Of a stretch of 11,964 bases of DNA, positions 1 through 7,286 are shown one piece after another (within the stretch, counting starts at the first letter, position 1; every line of letters starts with the position of its first letter). The stretch lies in the NCBI GenBank assembly GCA_903912405.1, contig CAIWHF010000269.1, positions 1 through 11,964 on the forward strand, given 5' to 3'. The notes below the pieces were generated by a model. It saw only the letters and a list, made by a program, of their open reading frames with translations, made no database searches and was not told the origin of the DNA. Origin of the DNA: an uncultured Bacteroidota bacterium (GTDB taxonomy: Bacteria; Bacteroidota; Bacteroidia; Chitinophagales; Chitinophagaceae). Both the position numbers and the translations under genes were made by a program.

Positions 1-26
1 CCACCTTGATGGTGGGTTTTTTATTT
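1..26 (+). terminator. Rho-independent terminator of an upstream gene
   Basis: CCACC (1-5) pairs with GGTGG (11-15) around the loop TTGAT, followed by a run of six T at 17-22. The stem may extend beyond the window edge, since G16 would pair with a preceding C. It would end a plus-strand gene lying left of the window. Confidence 0.75.
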
Positions 27-31
27 AAGCA

Positions 32-39
32 TACATTTG
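32..39 (+). promoter_or_regulatory. Candidate Bacteroidota -7 promoter element
   Basis: TACATTTG matches the Bacteroidota -7 consensus TAnnTTTG in all fixed positions. It lies 27 bases before the ATG at 67, which would give a leader of about 20 bases. A -33 TTG is present only loosely (6-8, inside the terminator loop), with spacing a little too long, so the call rests on the -7 box alone. Confidence 0.5.
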
Positions 40-66
40 TAACGGATAGTATTTTACAAAAAGAAA

Positions 67-351
67 ATGAAAATTAACGAACGCTTATTGTTTACACTTT
101 ATATTTTGGGTGCTTTGTGTGTGCTTTTTGGTGCACTCGGAAAATTGGAGCATTGGTACAGCGCTCCGGGCATTATGTTTATTGGCTTTTTGATAAGCGC
201 TTGGTTTATTATATTAGCCTTATTAGAAATTCATCAATCTATTAAAATTAATTTTCAAGAAAAAGTACTTTGGACAATTGCTATGATATTTTTTAGCACC
301 CTTGCCGGTATTTATTATTTATTGAAAAAAAGAAAAGATATACTTGCGTAA
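67..351 (+). CDS. Small membrane protein, GldL N-terminus-like
   Basis: A 94-residue protein with three predicted membrane helices (about 6-25, 33-55 and 67-86) and a lysine/arginine-rich tail (KKRKD). The stretch GALGKLEHWYSAPGIMFIG at 21-39 resembles the GALFKIxHWPG(x)nIML motif at the start of the gliding-motility protein GldL, which also occurs in many small uncharacterised Bacteroidota membrane proteins. There is no large cytoplasmic domain, so it is not GldL itself. The last helix with its basic tail also resembles the short phospholipase-D-nuclease N-terminal type of membrane hairpin. The ATG is preceded by a good -7 box at 32-39. The gene is monocistronic within the window and converges on the porin gene with no base between the two stop codons. 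The function is unknown. Confidence 0.8.
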   Translation: MKINERLLFTLYILGALCVLFGALGKLEHWYSAPGIMFIGFLISAWFIILALLEIHQSIKINFQEKVLWTIAMIFFSTLAGIYYLLKKRKDILA

Positions 352-1626
352 TTATAATCTGAAATTTACGGCTACCCGTAGGCTGTGATTATTTTTTTGT
401 AAATCAGGCATCCAATTCACGGCCGGCGTTTGCTGCCAACCATCAGGAGATGTAGTGCCACCTGAGCCAGCAAAATAAGGCACATTGCTATTTCTATAAC
501 TATATTCTAATCGTAACGTATAAAAATCGTTTGGCATTATGTCTATCGTGCTAGTTAGCTGCCTAACGCTAAGTGATGGATTACTCATTGTGCTTAATGC
601 GATACTATATGTATTCAATTCTTGCGTGCAGGGAGCAATAGCTAAATAAGCACCTTTATTTTTAAGCGCATCTACCCGCAAGGTCCAGGCTAGTTTATTA
701 TTATGAAACCATAAACGATGGCTAAGCGCTGCGCCAACGATATTGTTTTTACCCTCAAAACCATAATGCGTATTTAAACAAAATGCAGCTTGCGATAGCT
801 TGCCTTTTGATTTAGGAAGGTATCGATAGAGCACGCTATTATCATGATGAAAACGAGGGGTTCCTATTTTACTATCTTTTCCTAAATAAAAATTAGCCAC
901 CAATTGTAAATTTTCATTCGGTCTGTAATAATTAGAACTACCTATGCCTAAACTATTATTCCAAGCATTATACGATTGCCATCCGTTGAGTAACCAGAGC
1001 TCCGTTTTAAAATTCTTAGTAGGGTATACTTGTAATCGCGCACCAGAAAAATAAAAAGGAGTAAACTCACAAATCGTAGAACGTTGATAGCACCAGTTTT
1101 CTTGTGTCACATAACTTTCCAATCCAATATAACTCATGAAAATGCCCATCTCTACATTTATGCCATACCATTTATTGAAATGATAACCCGCTGCGGCTTC
1201 GCGAATATTTTTTAAATTCTGAATATTATTATTTTTACCCCTCATGGCAGTTGCGTCTTGATCTTGAATGATGCTTAACATCGATCCGGTTTGCAACCAC
1301 AAACGACCAATCATGTTTTTATAATTACTTTCAATACCAATTGTGGCCATGTTGAGTGTAAATTCATTATTGCGACCAATGGTAGCCGATGCGTTATGGG
1401 TATGATCTATTGGGTTAGAAAAATCATAATTGATATAGGCATCTACCAACGCTACTCCAGTAAGTATAGTTTTGTTGTCTTTATCTTTTAGAATTAAGGG
1501 AAAATCTTTCTGTCTATTTTGCCCATTCATCCAAGTAAGATCCATGCCATCAAAGGGAATTTTTTCTTGCGCCATAATAAGGCTGTATAAACAAATGTTT
1601 ATAGCAAAGAGCGCTAATTTTTTCAT
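352..1626 (-). CDS. OmpL-like beta-barrel porin-2 family outer membrane protein
   Basis: A 424-residue protein. Residues 1-19 form a signal peptide (MKK, hydrophobic core, cleavage likely at IMA/QEK). The mature protein opens with DLTWMNGQNRQ (about 29-39) and contains NVEMGIFMSYIGLESY, then FSGARLQVYPTK and LLNGWQ. These are hallmarks of the putative beta-barrel porin-2 (OmpL-like, bbp2) family common in Bacteroidota. Alternating polar/aromatic strands run to the C-terminus, which ends in NFRL. It should sit in the outer membrane and pass small solutes; the substrate cannot be told from sequence. It is the last gene of a five-gene operon, 12 bases after the glycosyltransferase gene. No terminator hairpin follows, because the neighbouring plus-strand gene ends at the adjacent base. 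Confidence 0.82.
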   Translation of the reverse strand: MKKLALFAINICLYSLIMAQEKIPFDGMDLTWMNGQNRQKDFPLILKDKDNKTILTGVALVDAYINYDFSNPIDHTHNASATIGRNNEFTLNMATIGIESNYKNMIGRLWLQTGSMLSIIQDQDATAMRGKNNNIQNLKNIREAAAGYHFNKWYGINVEMGIFMSYIGLESYVTQENWCYQRSTICEFTPFYFSGARLQVYPTKNFKTELWLLNGWQSYNAWNNSLGIGSSNYYRPNENLQLVANFYLGKDSKIGTPRFHHDNSVLYRYLPKSKGKLSQAAFCLNTHYGFEGKNNIVGAALSHRLWFHNNKLAWTLRVDALKNKGAYLAIAPCTQELNTYSIALSTMSNPSLSVRQLTSTIDIMPNDFYTLRLEYSYRNSNVPYFAGSGGTTSPDGWQQTPAVNWMPDLQKNNHSLRVAVNFRL

Positions 1627-1638
1627 AAGTACTAATTT

Positions 1639-2583
1639 TTATAATCCTATTTTTTCATCAATCAAATACACGTTTCGTTCTGCTGCATTGCGTGTAATTA
1701 ATTCACCCATATAACCCGCCAAAAAGAATTGGGTGCCCATAATCATAGTGCTTAGGGCAATATAGAATAAAGGTTTATTGGTTAATCCATAATCTACACT
1801 TGCAAATTTAGATACGATTAAGACGGCCACACTAAAGAATCCAACTAAGAACATCAAAGAACCAATAAGTCCAAAAAAGTGCATCGGTCGTTTTCCGAAT
1901 TTGCTAATAAATTGTATGGTCAATAAATCTAAGAAGCCGTTTACAAAACGTTCCCAACCAAATTTAGTAGTGCCATATTTTCTAGCTCTATGTTGCACTA
2001 CGCGTTCGCCAATTTTTCTGAAGCCGGCCCATTTTGCCAATACCGGAATATAGCGATGCATTTCGCCAAAGACCTCAATGCTTTTAATAACTTTTTTTCG
2101 ATATGCTTTCAGGCCACAATTAAAATCATTGAGTTGTATGCCACTCATGCCTCGTGTTACCGCATTGAATAATTTTGAGGGAATATTTTTGGTGAGTTTA
2201 TTATCGAATCGTTTTTGTTTCCATCCACTTACTAAATCGTACCCCTCGGTAACAATCATTTCATACAGACCTGGAATTTCATCGGGACTATCTTGCAAAT
2301 CGGCATCCATAGTAATTACTACTTTTCCTTGCGCCGCTTTAAAGCCTTCATTAAGCGCAGCGCTTTTACCATAATTGCGTTGAAACTTAATGCCCTTTAC
2401 TGGAAATTGTGTTGCTAAGTTTTGTATCACTTGCCAACTATTGTCGGTGCTACCATCATTTATCATGATCACTTCATAGCTATATCCTTTTTGAGAACAC
2501 ACCTCATGTATCCAAGTGCACAATTCGGGTAAAGACTCTTCTTCGTTGTATAAGGGAATAATGATAGAAAGATCGTAGTTCAT
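1639..2583 (-). CDS. Membrane-anchored family 2 glycosyltransferase (DPM1/GtrB/ArnC-like)
   Basis: A 314-residue protein. The N-terminal GT-A domain shows SIIIPLYNEEESL (6-18), the nucleotide-binding INDGSTDNSW (41-50) and the metal-binding DAD followed by LQD (93-98). Acceptor-side motifs are DFNCGLKAYR (153-162) and HRYIPVLA (176-183), then the basic RKYGTTKFGW (201-210). Two membrane helices follow at about 235-257 and 272-293. This is the architecture of polyisoprenyl-phosphate glycosyltransferases, which move a sugar from a nucleotide donor to undecaprenyl phosphate on the cytoplasmic face of the inner membrane. The lipid acceptor is inferred from the two C-terminal helices; the sugar is unknown. 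The ATG at 2583 lies 2 bases after the DUF4199 stop codon, so translational coupling is likely. Confidence 0.92.
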   Translation of the reverse strand: MNYDLSIIIPLYNEEESLPELCTWIHEVCSQKGYSYEVIMINDGSTDNSWQVIQNLATQFPVKGIKFQRNYGKSAALNEGFKAAQGKVVITMDADLQDSPDEIPGLYEMIVTEGYDLVSGWKQKRFDNKLTKNIPSKLFNAVTRGMSGIQLNDFNCGLKAYRKKVIKSIEVFGEMHRYIPVLAKWAGFRKIGERVVQHRARKYGTTKFGWERFVNGFLDLLTIQFISKFGKRPMHFFGLIGSLMFLVGFFSVAVLIVSKFASVDYGLTNKPLFYIALSTMIMGTQFFLAGYMGELITRNAAERNVYLIDEKIGL

Positions 2584-2585
2584 AA

Positions 2586-3125
2586 TTATACCGTTTCAGC
2601 TGGTTTATTTTTTTTAATGATAGCAGCAATGATAAAATTCACAATACCATAGCCCACCAAACTTTGAGCATAGGCAAAAAGTACTTTGCTTAATTTTAAA
2701 CTATCTTTTGTTTTTACCTCCATAGCTTCCATGGCTTGGTCTATAGCTTCTTCCGGAGCTTTCATGCGCTCCATTAATCCAATGCTACCTGCTTTTATTT
2801 TATCTACCAAATTGGGATCAATAGTACTTGCATAGATATAACCATACACTGCATTGATGAAGGTTGCAATTACGGTAGTTATAAACAAAGCGCTAAATGC
2901 TTCTTTGATAGTGATATAGCCACCCATTGCTTTTCTTTGTTGAAGGCCACTAAGCACAATGCCTATTAATCCGCCAATAAGGATAACAAAATTCATTACA
3001 GAATAGAGAATGAAATTATTTATCCAATATAAATTGTTGAGTGTTGTGAAAAACATCATACCAAAGCCGATAAACAAACCGAACTTAACAGGTATCGCGT
3101 TTTTTGAAAAGTTATTATGTTCCAT
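2586..3125 (-). CDS. DUF4199 family membrane protein
   Basis: A 179-residue integral membrane protein with four predicted helices (about 12-30, 38-60, 75-98 and 146-170). Between helices three and four lies an acidic/charged loop of about 45 residues (103-145) rich in Met, Glu and Lys. The N-terminal pattern (IPVKFGLFIGFGMMFF), the GGYITIKEAFSALFITTVIATFINAVYGYIY region and the loop ending in a final helix match DUF4199, a Bacteroidota family of unknown function. It sits directly between the dihydroorotase-like gene (5-base gap) and the glycosyltransferase gene (2-base gap). I recall DUF4199 genes next to family 2 glycosyltransferases in other Bacteroidota genomes. A role assisting the glycosyltransferase is a guess from position only. 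Confidence 0.85.
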   Translation of the reverse strand: MEHNNFSKNAIPVKFGLFIGFGMMFFTTLNNLYWINNFILYSVMNFVILIGGLIGIVLSGLQQRKAMGGYITIKEAFSALFITTVIATFINAVYGYIYASTIDPNLVDKIKAGSIGLMERMKAPEEAIDQAMEAMEVKTKDSLKLSKVLFAYAQSLVGYGIVNFIIAAIIKKNKPAETV

Positions 3126-3130
3126 TTTAA

Positions 3131-4387
3131 TTAATTTTTAGAGATAAAGGTAGTAATTACTTTTGCGTTACAAGGCCAGGTATCAAACGGCATATTATTA
3201 CTTTTTGATTGTCCGATTTCTATTTGCAAGGTGCTTGGGTGTTGTAAAGACACAACGCTAAAATTTCCGCTAGCGCCTTCTTGTATGATTTGATACGGCA
3301 AATTAAAAATACAACGAGCATTGTTGGCAAATAAATCCATCCATCGCTCTATGCTTAGTTCCTTTACAAATTTAGAATACAAAGCAGCAAAGCTATATTC
3401 TTGAACAGCCATTCCATAGGATGCATATTCAAATTCTTTTTGTTTTGCATCCCAATCTTGTGGTCGGTGGTGCGAAGCAATGCAATCGATAGTGCCATCT
3501 TTTAATGCAGCTATGAGTGCTTGTCTGTCTTCTTCGCTGCGCAAAGGAGGCATTACTTTATAAAGGCTATTGTAGCTTGTCAATGCACTATCCGTAAATA
3601 ATAAGTGATACGGTGTAGTATCGCAAGTGATAGCTATGCCTTCTGCTTTAGCTTGTTTAATAATTTCTATACTTGCTGCGCAAGACACTCCACTGATATG
3701 TAAGCGCGAATGGGTGTAGCGAAGCAAATCAATATCGCGTTGTAATAAAATAGTTTCTGCAATGGTAGGTATACCTGCCATGCCTAATTGAGTAGAGTGA
3801 ACACCTTCGTGCATCAATCCATTGCTAGCTATGGTGCTATCCATTGGTATTTGCACCAATATTCCCTTAAATGCTTTTACATACTCTAAGGCTTTAAGCA
3901 TGAGTGCTGCATTTTGTAAAGGTTTCCATCCATCGGTAAAACCCACAGCACCTTGCTCGTGCATATCCAGCATTTCTGCCAAGTCTTTACCTTCTATATT
4001 GTTGGAGATACTTCCAAGTACATGTAGTTTTGCTGGTGCTCCTTGCGCTTGTTGTAAAGCAAATTGAACTGCTGCTTTATTGCTTATGCTTGGCTGCGTA
4101 TTGGGAACGATTACCACATCGGTAAAACCACCTTTTGCTGCTACGGTCAATCCGTTTTTAATGCCTTCTTTATATTCATAGCCCGGTTCTGCATAGTCGG
4201 CCATGAGATCTACCCAGCCTGGACTAAAAATCAATTCTTTTTCTGATATTATTTTTTCGGCACCTGCTTCATCAATTTTTTTTGCAATTGACACAATGGT
4301 ATTGTCCTCCATCAAAATATCCATTACCTGATTATGTAAAGGAGATGCTGCTTGAATAATTTTTGCTTGCTTAATTAATACGCGCAT
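3131..4387 (-). CDS. Dihydroorotase-like protein lacking metal ligands (probable pseudoenzyme)
   Basis: A 418-residue protein colinear with class I dihydroorotases (amidohydrolase superfamily). It keeps scaffold motifs such as EYKEGIKNG (71-79), GGFTDVVIVPNTQP (86-99), GLMHEGVHSTQLGMAGIPTIAE (190-211), KVMPPLRSEEDR (277-288) and KDGTIDCIAS (296-305). The catalytic positions are changed. The zinc HxH of VDVHVHLREPG is M62/D64 in VDLMADYAEPG, and the substrate-binding Arg is A66. The His of the HCED motif aligns with Q179. The second His of HIxHVS is G233. The catalytic Asp of IATDHAPH is H306, and the last His is Q310. Dihydroorotase activity is therefore very unlikely. Known inactive PyrC' proteins in other bacteria support aspartate transcarbamoylase structurally, but no pyrB is adjacent here. 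It is translated within an envelope-type operon, 9 bases after the BatA-like gene. Annotation pipelines would probably label it pyrC, and that symbol should be treated with caution. Confidence 0.85.
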   Translation of the reverse strand: MRVLIKQAKIIQAASPLHNQVMDILMEDNTIVSIAKKIDEAGAEKIISEKELIFSPGWVDLMADYAEPGYEYKEGIKNGLTVAAKGGFTDVVIVPNTQPSISNKAAVQFALQQAQGAPAKLHVLGSISNNIEGKDLAEMLDMHEQGAVGFTDGWKPLQNAALMLKALEYVKAFKGILVQIPMDSTIASNGLMHEGVHSTQLGMAGIPTIAETILLQRDIDLLRYTHSRLHISGVSCAASIEIIKQAKAEGIAITCDTTPYHLLFTDSALTSYNSLYKVMPPLRSEEDRQALIAALKDGTIDCIASHHRPQDWDAKQKEFEYASYGMAVQEYSFAALYSKFVKELSIERWMDLFANNARCIFNLPYQIIQEGASGNFSVVSLQHPSTLQIEIGQSKSNNMPFDTWPCNAKVITTFISKN

Positions 4388-4396
4388 AAATAGGAG

Positions 4397-6421
4397 TTAG
4401 AGGGTGGGTGCTTTTTTAATTTTTTTATCTACAATAATCCAAGATTCGAGTAGTAAAAACAGTAGTGCTAAAATAATACAAAGTTTCCAAAGCGAAAAGT
4501 TATTATTCGCCAACAAAGGGTTTGCGAAGTTTTGTTTGCTTGCTGCCAACCAAGTTTTCTTCTCGAAAGGGAGTGCTTTGTCCAGCTCTTTCTGTTTCCA
4601 AAGATCAAGATTAGATTCTGCCATTGGAGCGTTAATACTTAGTACCCAATTGTTTTGAGTATTTTCTAAGTTATAAAAACCCGTTTGCTGGGTGTGCTTT
4701 CCGGTAAATAGGACTAATTGATTGCCTTTGTTTTTTTGAATTGGAATTACATCCATGCCATAGGCGTCTTTAAGATGTAATAATTGCTCTTCTTTTATGC
4801 CATTGTTGGGAAGCCATACGGGCTCTTCGCTTGCTGCAAAGTGTACAAGGTTTTTGGGGCTATGTCCTTCCGCTGCCATGGTATAAAGTAGGGGAACAAA
4901 TAAATAACTAGTAATAAAGTTATTGCTACGCAGCGAGCCATCGCTACTAATTATAAATAAATTTCCCGAACCCCATTGATAGCTCGAAAGATAAGGATCA
5001 CCATTTTTACAAACCAACCAATTGTTGGGGTTTGCTCCGAGATCACTTGTTATTTTATAATGCCATTTAAGCTGTGGTAATTGAATATTATCTGGAATTT
5101 TTTCGAACAATGCGGCTATATTTTTTTGATTGGTATTGATGGTTCCAATCGTTTGTGCTTGCGTGTCTTTTTCTACAATACGAATACCCTTTTGCTCTAA
5201 ATAACGGATAACTGCGGCAGATTTTGATAGTTGATCGCCTAAAAATAAGACTACATTTTTACCGGTATTAATAAAACTATCTATTGTGGTCCAATCATGT
5301 TGTTGCAGACTTCCATTATCTTCTATAATGCATAATTGCTTATTAAATAAATTTAAAGAAGGGCTTATTTTTTGCCATGTAAAACCACCATAGGCATTGA
5401 GTCCAGCCTCTATATAAGGGCTTGCTTGTGTAGGTATGAAGCCAATGGGAATTTGATCTGTTTTTTTACAAGCCAATCTAAAAGTGTCGTCAAAGTGTAG
5501 TTCTCGATCATCTAAGATCAGTGTTATTTTTTGCCATGATGCGAGATTAAAGGCTAATGAAATGGTATCAATTGAGTGCCCACTTGCATTAAATTTTATT
5601 TCTTTAACTGTTTTCAATTGTTCGTTTAACAGCACTTTTACGGTTCTTGATGGTTCCGCTTCGGAAGTATTAATACTACTGGTAATGATGAGTTGGTTTG
5701 CTTCAGCCGAAGCATTGCTAGTAGTAGCTAAGAATGCCGTATCAATACGAGCATTACTAAGGGTTTTAGTTTGAAAAGCTATCCCAACAAAATCTATATA
5801 TTCATATAGGGCATTGTCTTTACTAGGAAGGAGCATGCTTTTTTGAAAATCGCTGAAATAATAAAATTGACAATGCTTAAGCAATGCCGTCTTCATTACT
5901 TCCTGTATTTGTTCTAGTGATTTTTGAAAAGTGGGCGCATGAAAACCAATATTTATTTTTTGCAGCAAGGTTTTGGCAGTGCTTTTAGTAACCGGTTCAT
6001 AACTGAGAGCGCCCTCATTGCTCAAGATTAAAAATTGAGCATCCTCTTTGCTTTGCATAATTAATTGAAGGGATGCATCTATTTCTTTATCAAATAAACT
6101 TCTCACGCCTTGTTTTGCTAATAAGCTTGGCGAATTGTCTATATAGATAGCAATTAAATTATCGGTTGAATTATTATTATCCCTATTCAAAATGGGTTTT
6201 GCAAAAGCAAGGATTAAAAAAGCTAATGCAAGCAACCGAAACAGCAATAATTTCTTTTTTCTGATAACCGCCATTTTATTGCTTAGCAGCGTCATCGATT
6301 GTAAAAATCGATTAGCAGAAAAAAGAACTCGAGTATATTTTCTTAAATTAAATAAATGTAGCAGGATAGGTATCAATAAACTGATACCAGCCACCAAAAA
6401 GAAAGGATACAAAAAATTCAC
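4397..6421 (-). CDS. BatA-domain (aerotolerance regulator N-terminal) membrane protein with vWA-like domain
   Basis: A 674-residue protein. The N-terminus MNFLYPFFLVAGISLLIPILLHLFNLRKYTRVLFSANRFL is the BatA/aerotolerance-regulator N-terminal domain: a membrane helix (about 3-24), then HLFNLRKY and a second helix (58-76). A periplasmic part of about 560 residues starts with LIAIYIDNSPSLL, where D95-x-S97-x-S99 fits a von Willebrand A MIDAS first motif. A glutamine-amidotransferase-like segment is possible around 350-400 (GKNVVLFLGDQL). A final helix at about 644-664 is followed by a basic tail. The start is GTG; family members begin at this point, and no ATG lies close upstream in frame. It is the first gene of the five-gene operon. 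Related Bat proteins are linked to oxidative stress and envelope integrity, but the molecular role is not established. Confidence 0.88.
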   Translation of the reverse strand: MNFLYPFFLVAGISLLIPILLHLFNLRKYTRVLFSANRFLQSMTLLSNKMAVIRKKKLLLFRLLALAFLILAFAKPILNRDNNNSTDNLIAIYIDNSPSLLAKQGVRSLFDKEIDASLQLIMQSKEDAQFLILSNEGALSYEPVTKSTAKTLLQKINIGFHAPTFQKSLEQIQEVMKTALLKHCQFYYFSDFQKSMLLPSKDNALYEYIDFVGIAFQTKTLSNARIDTAFLATTSNASAEANQLIITSSINTSEAEPSRTVKVLLNEQLKTVKEIKFNASGHSIDTISLAFNLASWQKITLILDDRELHFDDTFRLACKKTDQIPIGFIPTQASPYIEAGLNAYGGFTWQKISPSLNLFNKQLCIIEDNGSLQQHDWTTIDSFINTGKNVVLFLGDQLSKSAAVIRYLEQKGIRIVEKDTQAQTIGTINTNQKNIAALFEKIPDNIQLPQLKWHYKITSDLGANPNNWLVCKNGDPYLSSYQWGSGNLFIISSDGSLRSNNFITSYLFVPLLYTMAAEGHSPKNLVHFAASEEPVWLPNNGIKEEQLLHLKDAYGMDVIPIQKNKGNQLVLFTGKHTQQTGFYNLENTQNNWVLSINAPMAESNLDLWKQKELDKALPFEKKTWLAASKQNFANPLLANNNFSLWKLCIILALLFLLLESWIIVDKKIKKAPTL

Positions 6422-6425
6422 CTTA

Positions 6426-6433
6426 CAAAGATA
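6426..6433 (-). promoter_or_regulatory. Candidate -7 element just upstream of the operon's GTG start
   Basis: On the minus strand TATCTTTG matches TAnnTTTG exactly and ends 4 bases before the GTG at 6421. If used, transcription would begin at about the start codon and the mRNA would be leaderless or nearly so. No clear -33 TTTG is present at the usual spacing. Read-through from the Kunitz-like gene 77 bases upstream is the alternative. Confidence 0.4.
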
Positions 6434-6498
6434 ATAGAAATGAATATGGTAAAATGCTATAATTAACCAAAAAGAGGCTAGTAATATTTTATAAAATG

Positions 6499-6756
6499 TT
6501 ATTTACACTTACATAAATTGCATTCCGATGCGGTAGCAAATCCCTTTTGCGAACAGCCACTATAATTTTTTAATTCGCATACGCCTTTGTTTTTATTATA
6601 AAACCATCGGCTAAAATAAGCTGCACAAAGCTCGTTGCTTGGCACTACATCATTGCAGGCAGCGATAGTGGGTGTGCAGCTTGTGCTACATTGGCTAGCT
6701 CCTACAAGTATTAAGAAGAGCATGGTGGTATATAAAATTATTTTTGAGTTAGACAT
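6499..6756 (-). CDS. Small secreted cysteine-rich protein with Kunitz/BPTI-like domain
   Basis: An 85-residue protein read from the ATG at 6756. A longer frame begins with TTG at 6777 and would overlap the upstream gene, so the ATG is preferred. Residues 1-22 are an export signal. C23 follows ASQ, a poor lipobox, so a lipoprotein is possible but not assured. Cysteines at 34, 44, 60, 68, 79 and 82/84 follow Kunitz spacing: C-x9-C-x15-C-x7-C-x10-C, with the x15 and x7 intervals identical to BPTI. FYN (52-54), YSGC (65-68) and F73 sit where BPTI has YFYN, YGGC and the conserved Phe45. The residue after the second cysteine, the P1 site in true inhibitors, is A45. A small P1 residue would suit elastase-like rather than trypsin-like proteases. 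Protease inhibition is inferred. The gene lies 10 bases downstream of the DUF1569 gene. Confidence 0.72.
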   Translation of the reverse strand: MSNSKIILYTTMLFLILVGASQCSTSCTPTIAACNDVVPSNELCAAYFSRWFYNKNKGVCELKNYSGCSQKGFATASECNLCKCK

Positions 6757-6766
6757 AGAAATAAAT

Positions 6767-7219
6767 TTAAACGCCAAATTGAGATAAATGATGATCTAAG
6801 TGTTTATAAAACATATTATTCCATTCTTCTTTATTAAGAACACCAAAAGAGTGCGATGCTTTACCATCAAAATAAGCAGCACCAAAAACTTGTGTTTTTT
6901 TGATGTAATCAATTAATCTATTGCGCTCTTCTTCAAAATTCTTCGCATCTTGAATTATAAAAGCAGGTGCTGTTTTTAAACTATGCTTATAGGGGGTATC
7001 GTTAACAACAGCTTTCTTCACAATTAATTTTAGAATTAATTGTAAAAAAGCAGAAGGTTTTGCATGTTTATTTTCATATGCCATTTCATAGCTTACATTA
7101 CAATGTGCCAACATCTGATCTACACTCATTTTCCCCCATTTTGGTTGGGTATTTGCTTGTAGTAGCTGAATGCGCGCTATAAGTTCGTTTACAACCGCTA
7201 TGTCAAATATATTTTTCAC
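6767..7219 (-). CDS. DUF1569 family protein (DinB-like fold)
   Basis: A 150-residue protein from the GTG at 7219, giving MKNIFDIAVVNELIARI. Family members typically begin MKNIFD and continue TQPKWGKMSVDQMLAHC, as here (24-40). A longer frame starts at a TTG at 7240, but that codon lies inside the likely promoter -7 box, which supports the GTG. H39, and H140/H143/H144 in the C-terminal KHLDHHLSQFG, are candidate metal ligands of the DinB-type four-helix bundle. The segment SHSFGVLNKEEWNNMFYKHLDHH is also typical of the family. It is cytoplasmic. DinB-fold proteins are often thiol-dependent transferases or damage-related, but DUF1569 itself has no settled function. It forms a likely two-gene unit with the Kunitz-like gene. 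Confidence 0.85.
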   Translation of the reverse strand: MKNIFDIAVVNELIARIQLLQANTQPKWGKMSVDQMLAHCNVSYEMAYENKHAKPSAFLQLILKLIVKKAVVNDTPYKHSLKTAPAFIIQDAKNFEEERNRLIDYIKKTQVFGAAYFDGKASHSFGVLNKEEWNNMFYKHLDHHLSQFGV

Positions 7220-7237
7220 TAGATTAGTTTTGATAAA

Positions 7238-7245
7238 CAAATCTA
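7238..7245 (-). promoter_or_regulatory. Candidate -7 promoter element of the DUF1569 gene
   Basis: TAGATTTG on the minus strand matches the Bacteroidota TAnnTTTG box exactly. It lies 18 bases upstream of the GTG at 7219, giving a short leader of roughly 10-12 bases. No clear -33 element is seen. Confidence 0.45.
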
Positions 7246-7286
7246 CTAAATTGATTTTATATGGTAAGCGAGATGGCTATTGAAAA

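Noticed and set aside
5484..5774. Plus-strand open frame of 96 residues inside the BatA-like gene
   Set aside because: Antisense shadow of a well-supported gene with no domain or promoter of its own. The same applies to the other plus-strand frames between 1291 and 6434 and between 8151 and 9898.
6486..6497. ATTTTATAAAAT palindrome as a terminator after the Kunitz-like gene
   Set aside because: It has only A/T pairs with no loop and no following T-tract on the minus strand, so it is expected by chance in AT-rich sequence.
6757..6777. Seven-residue N-terminal extension of the Kunitz-like protein starting at TTG
   Set aside because: It would overlap the upstream gene by 11 bases and use a rare start codon. 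The ATG at 6756 gives a better-shaped signal peptide.
7220..7240. Seven-residue N-terminal extension of the DUF1569 protein starting at TTG
   Set aside because: The TTG lies in the likely -7 box (7238-7245), and the family start MKNIFD coincides with the GTG at 7219.
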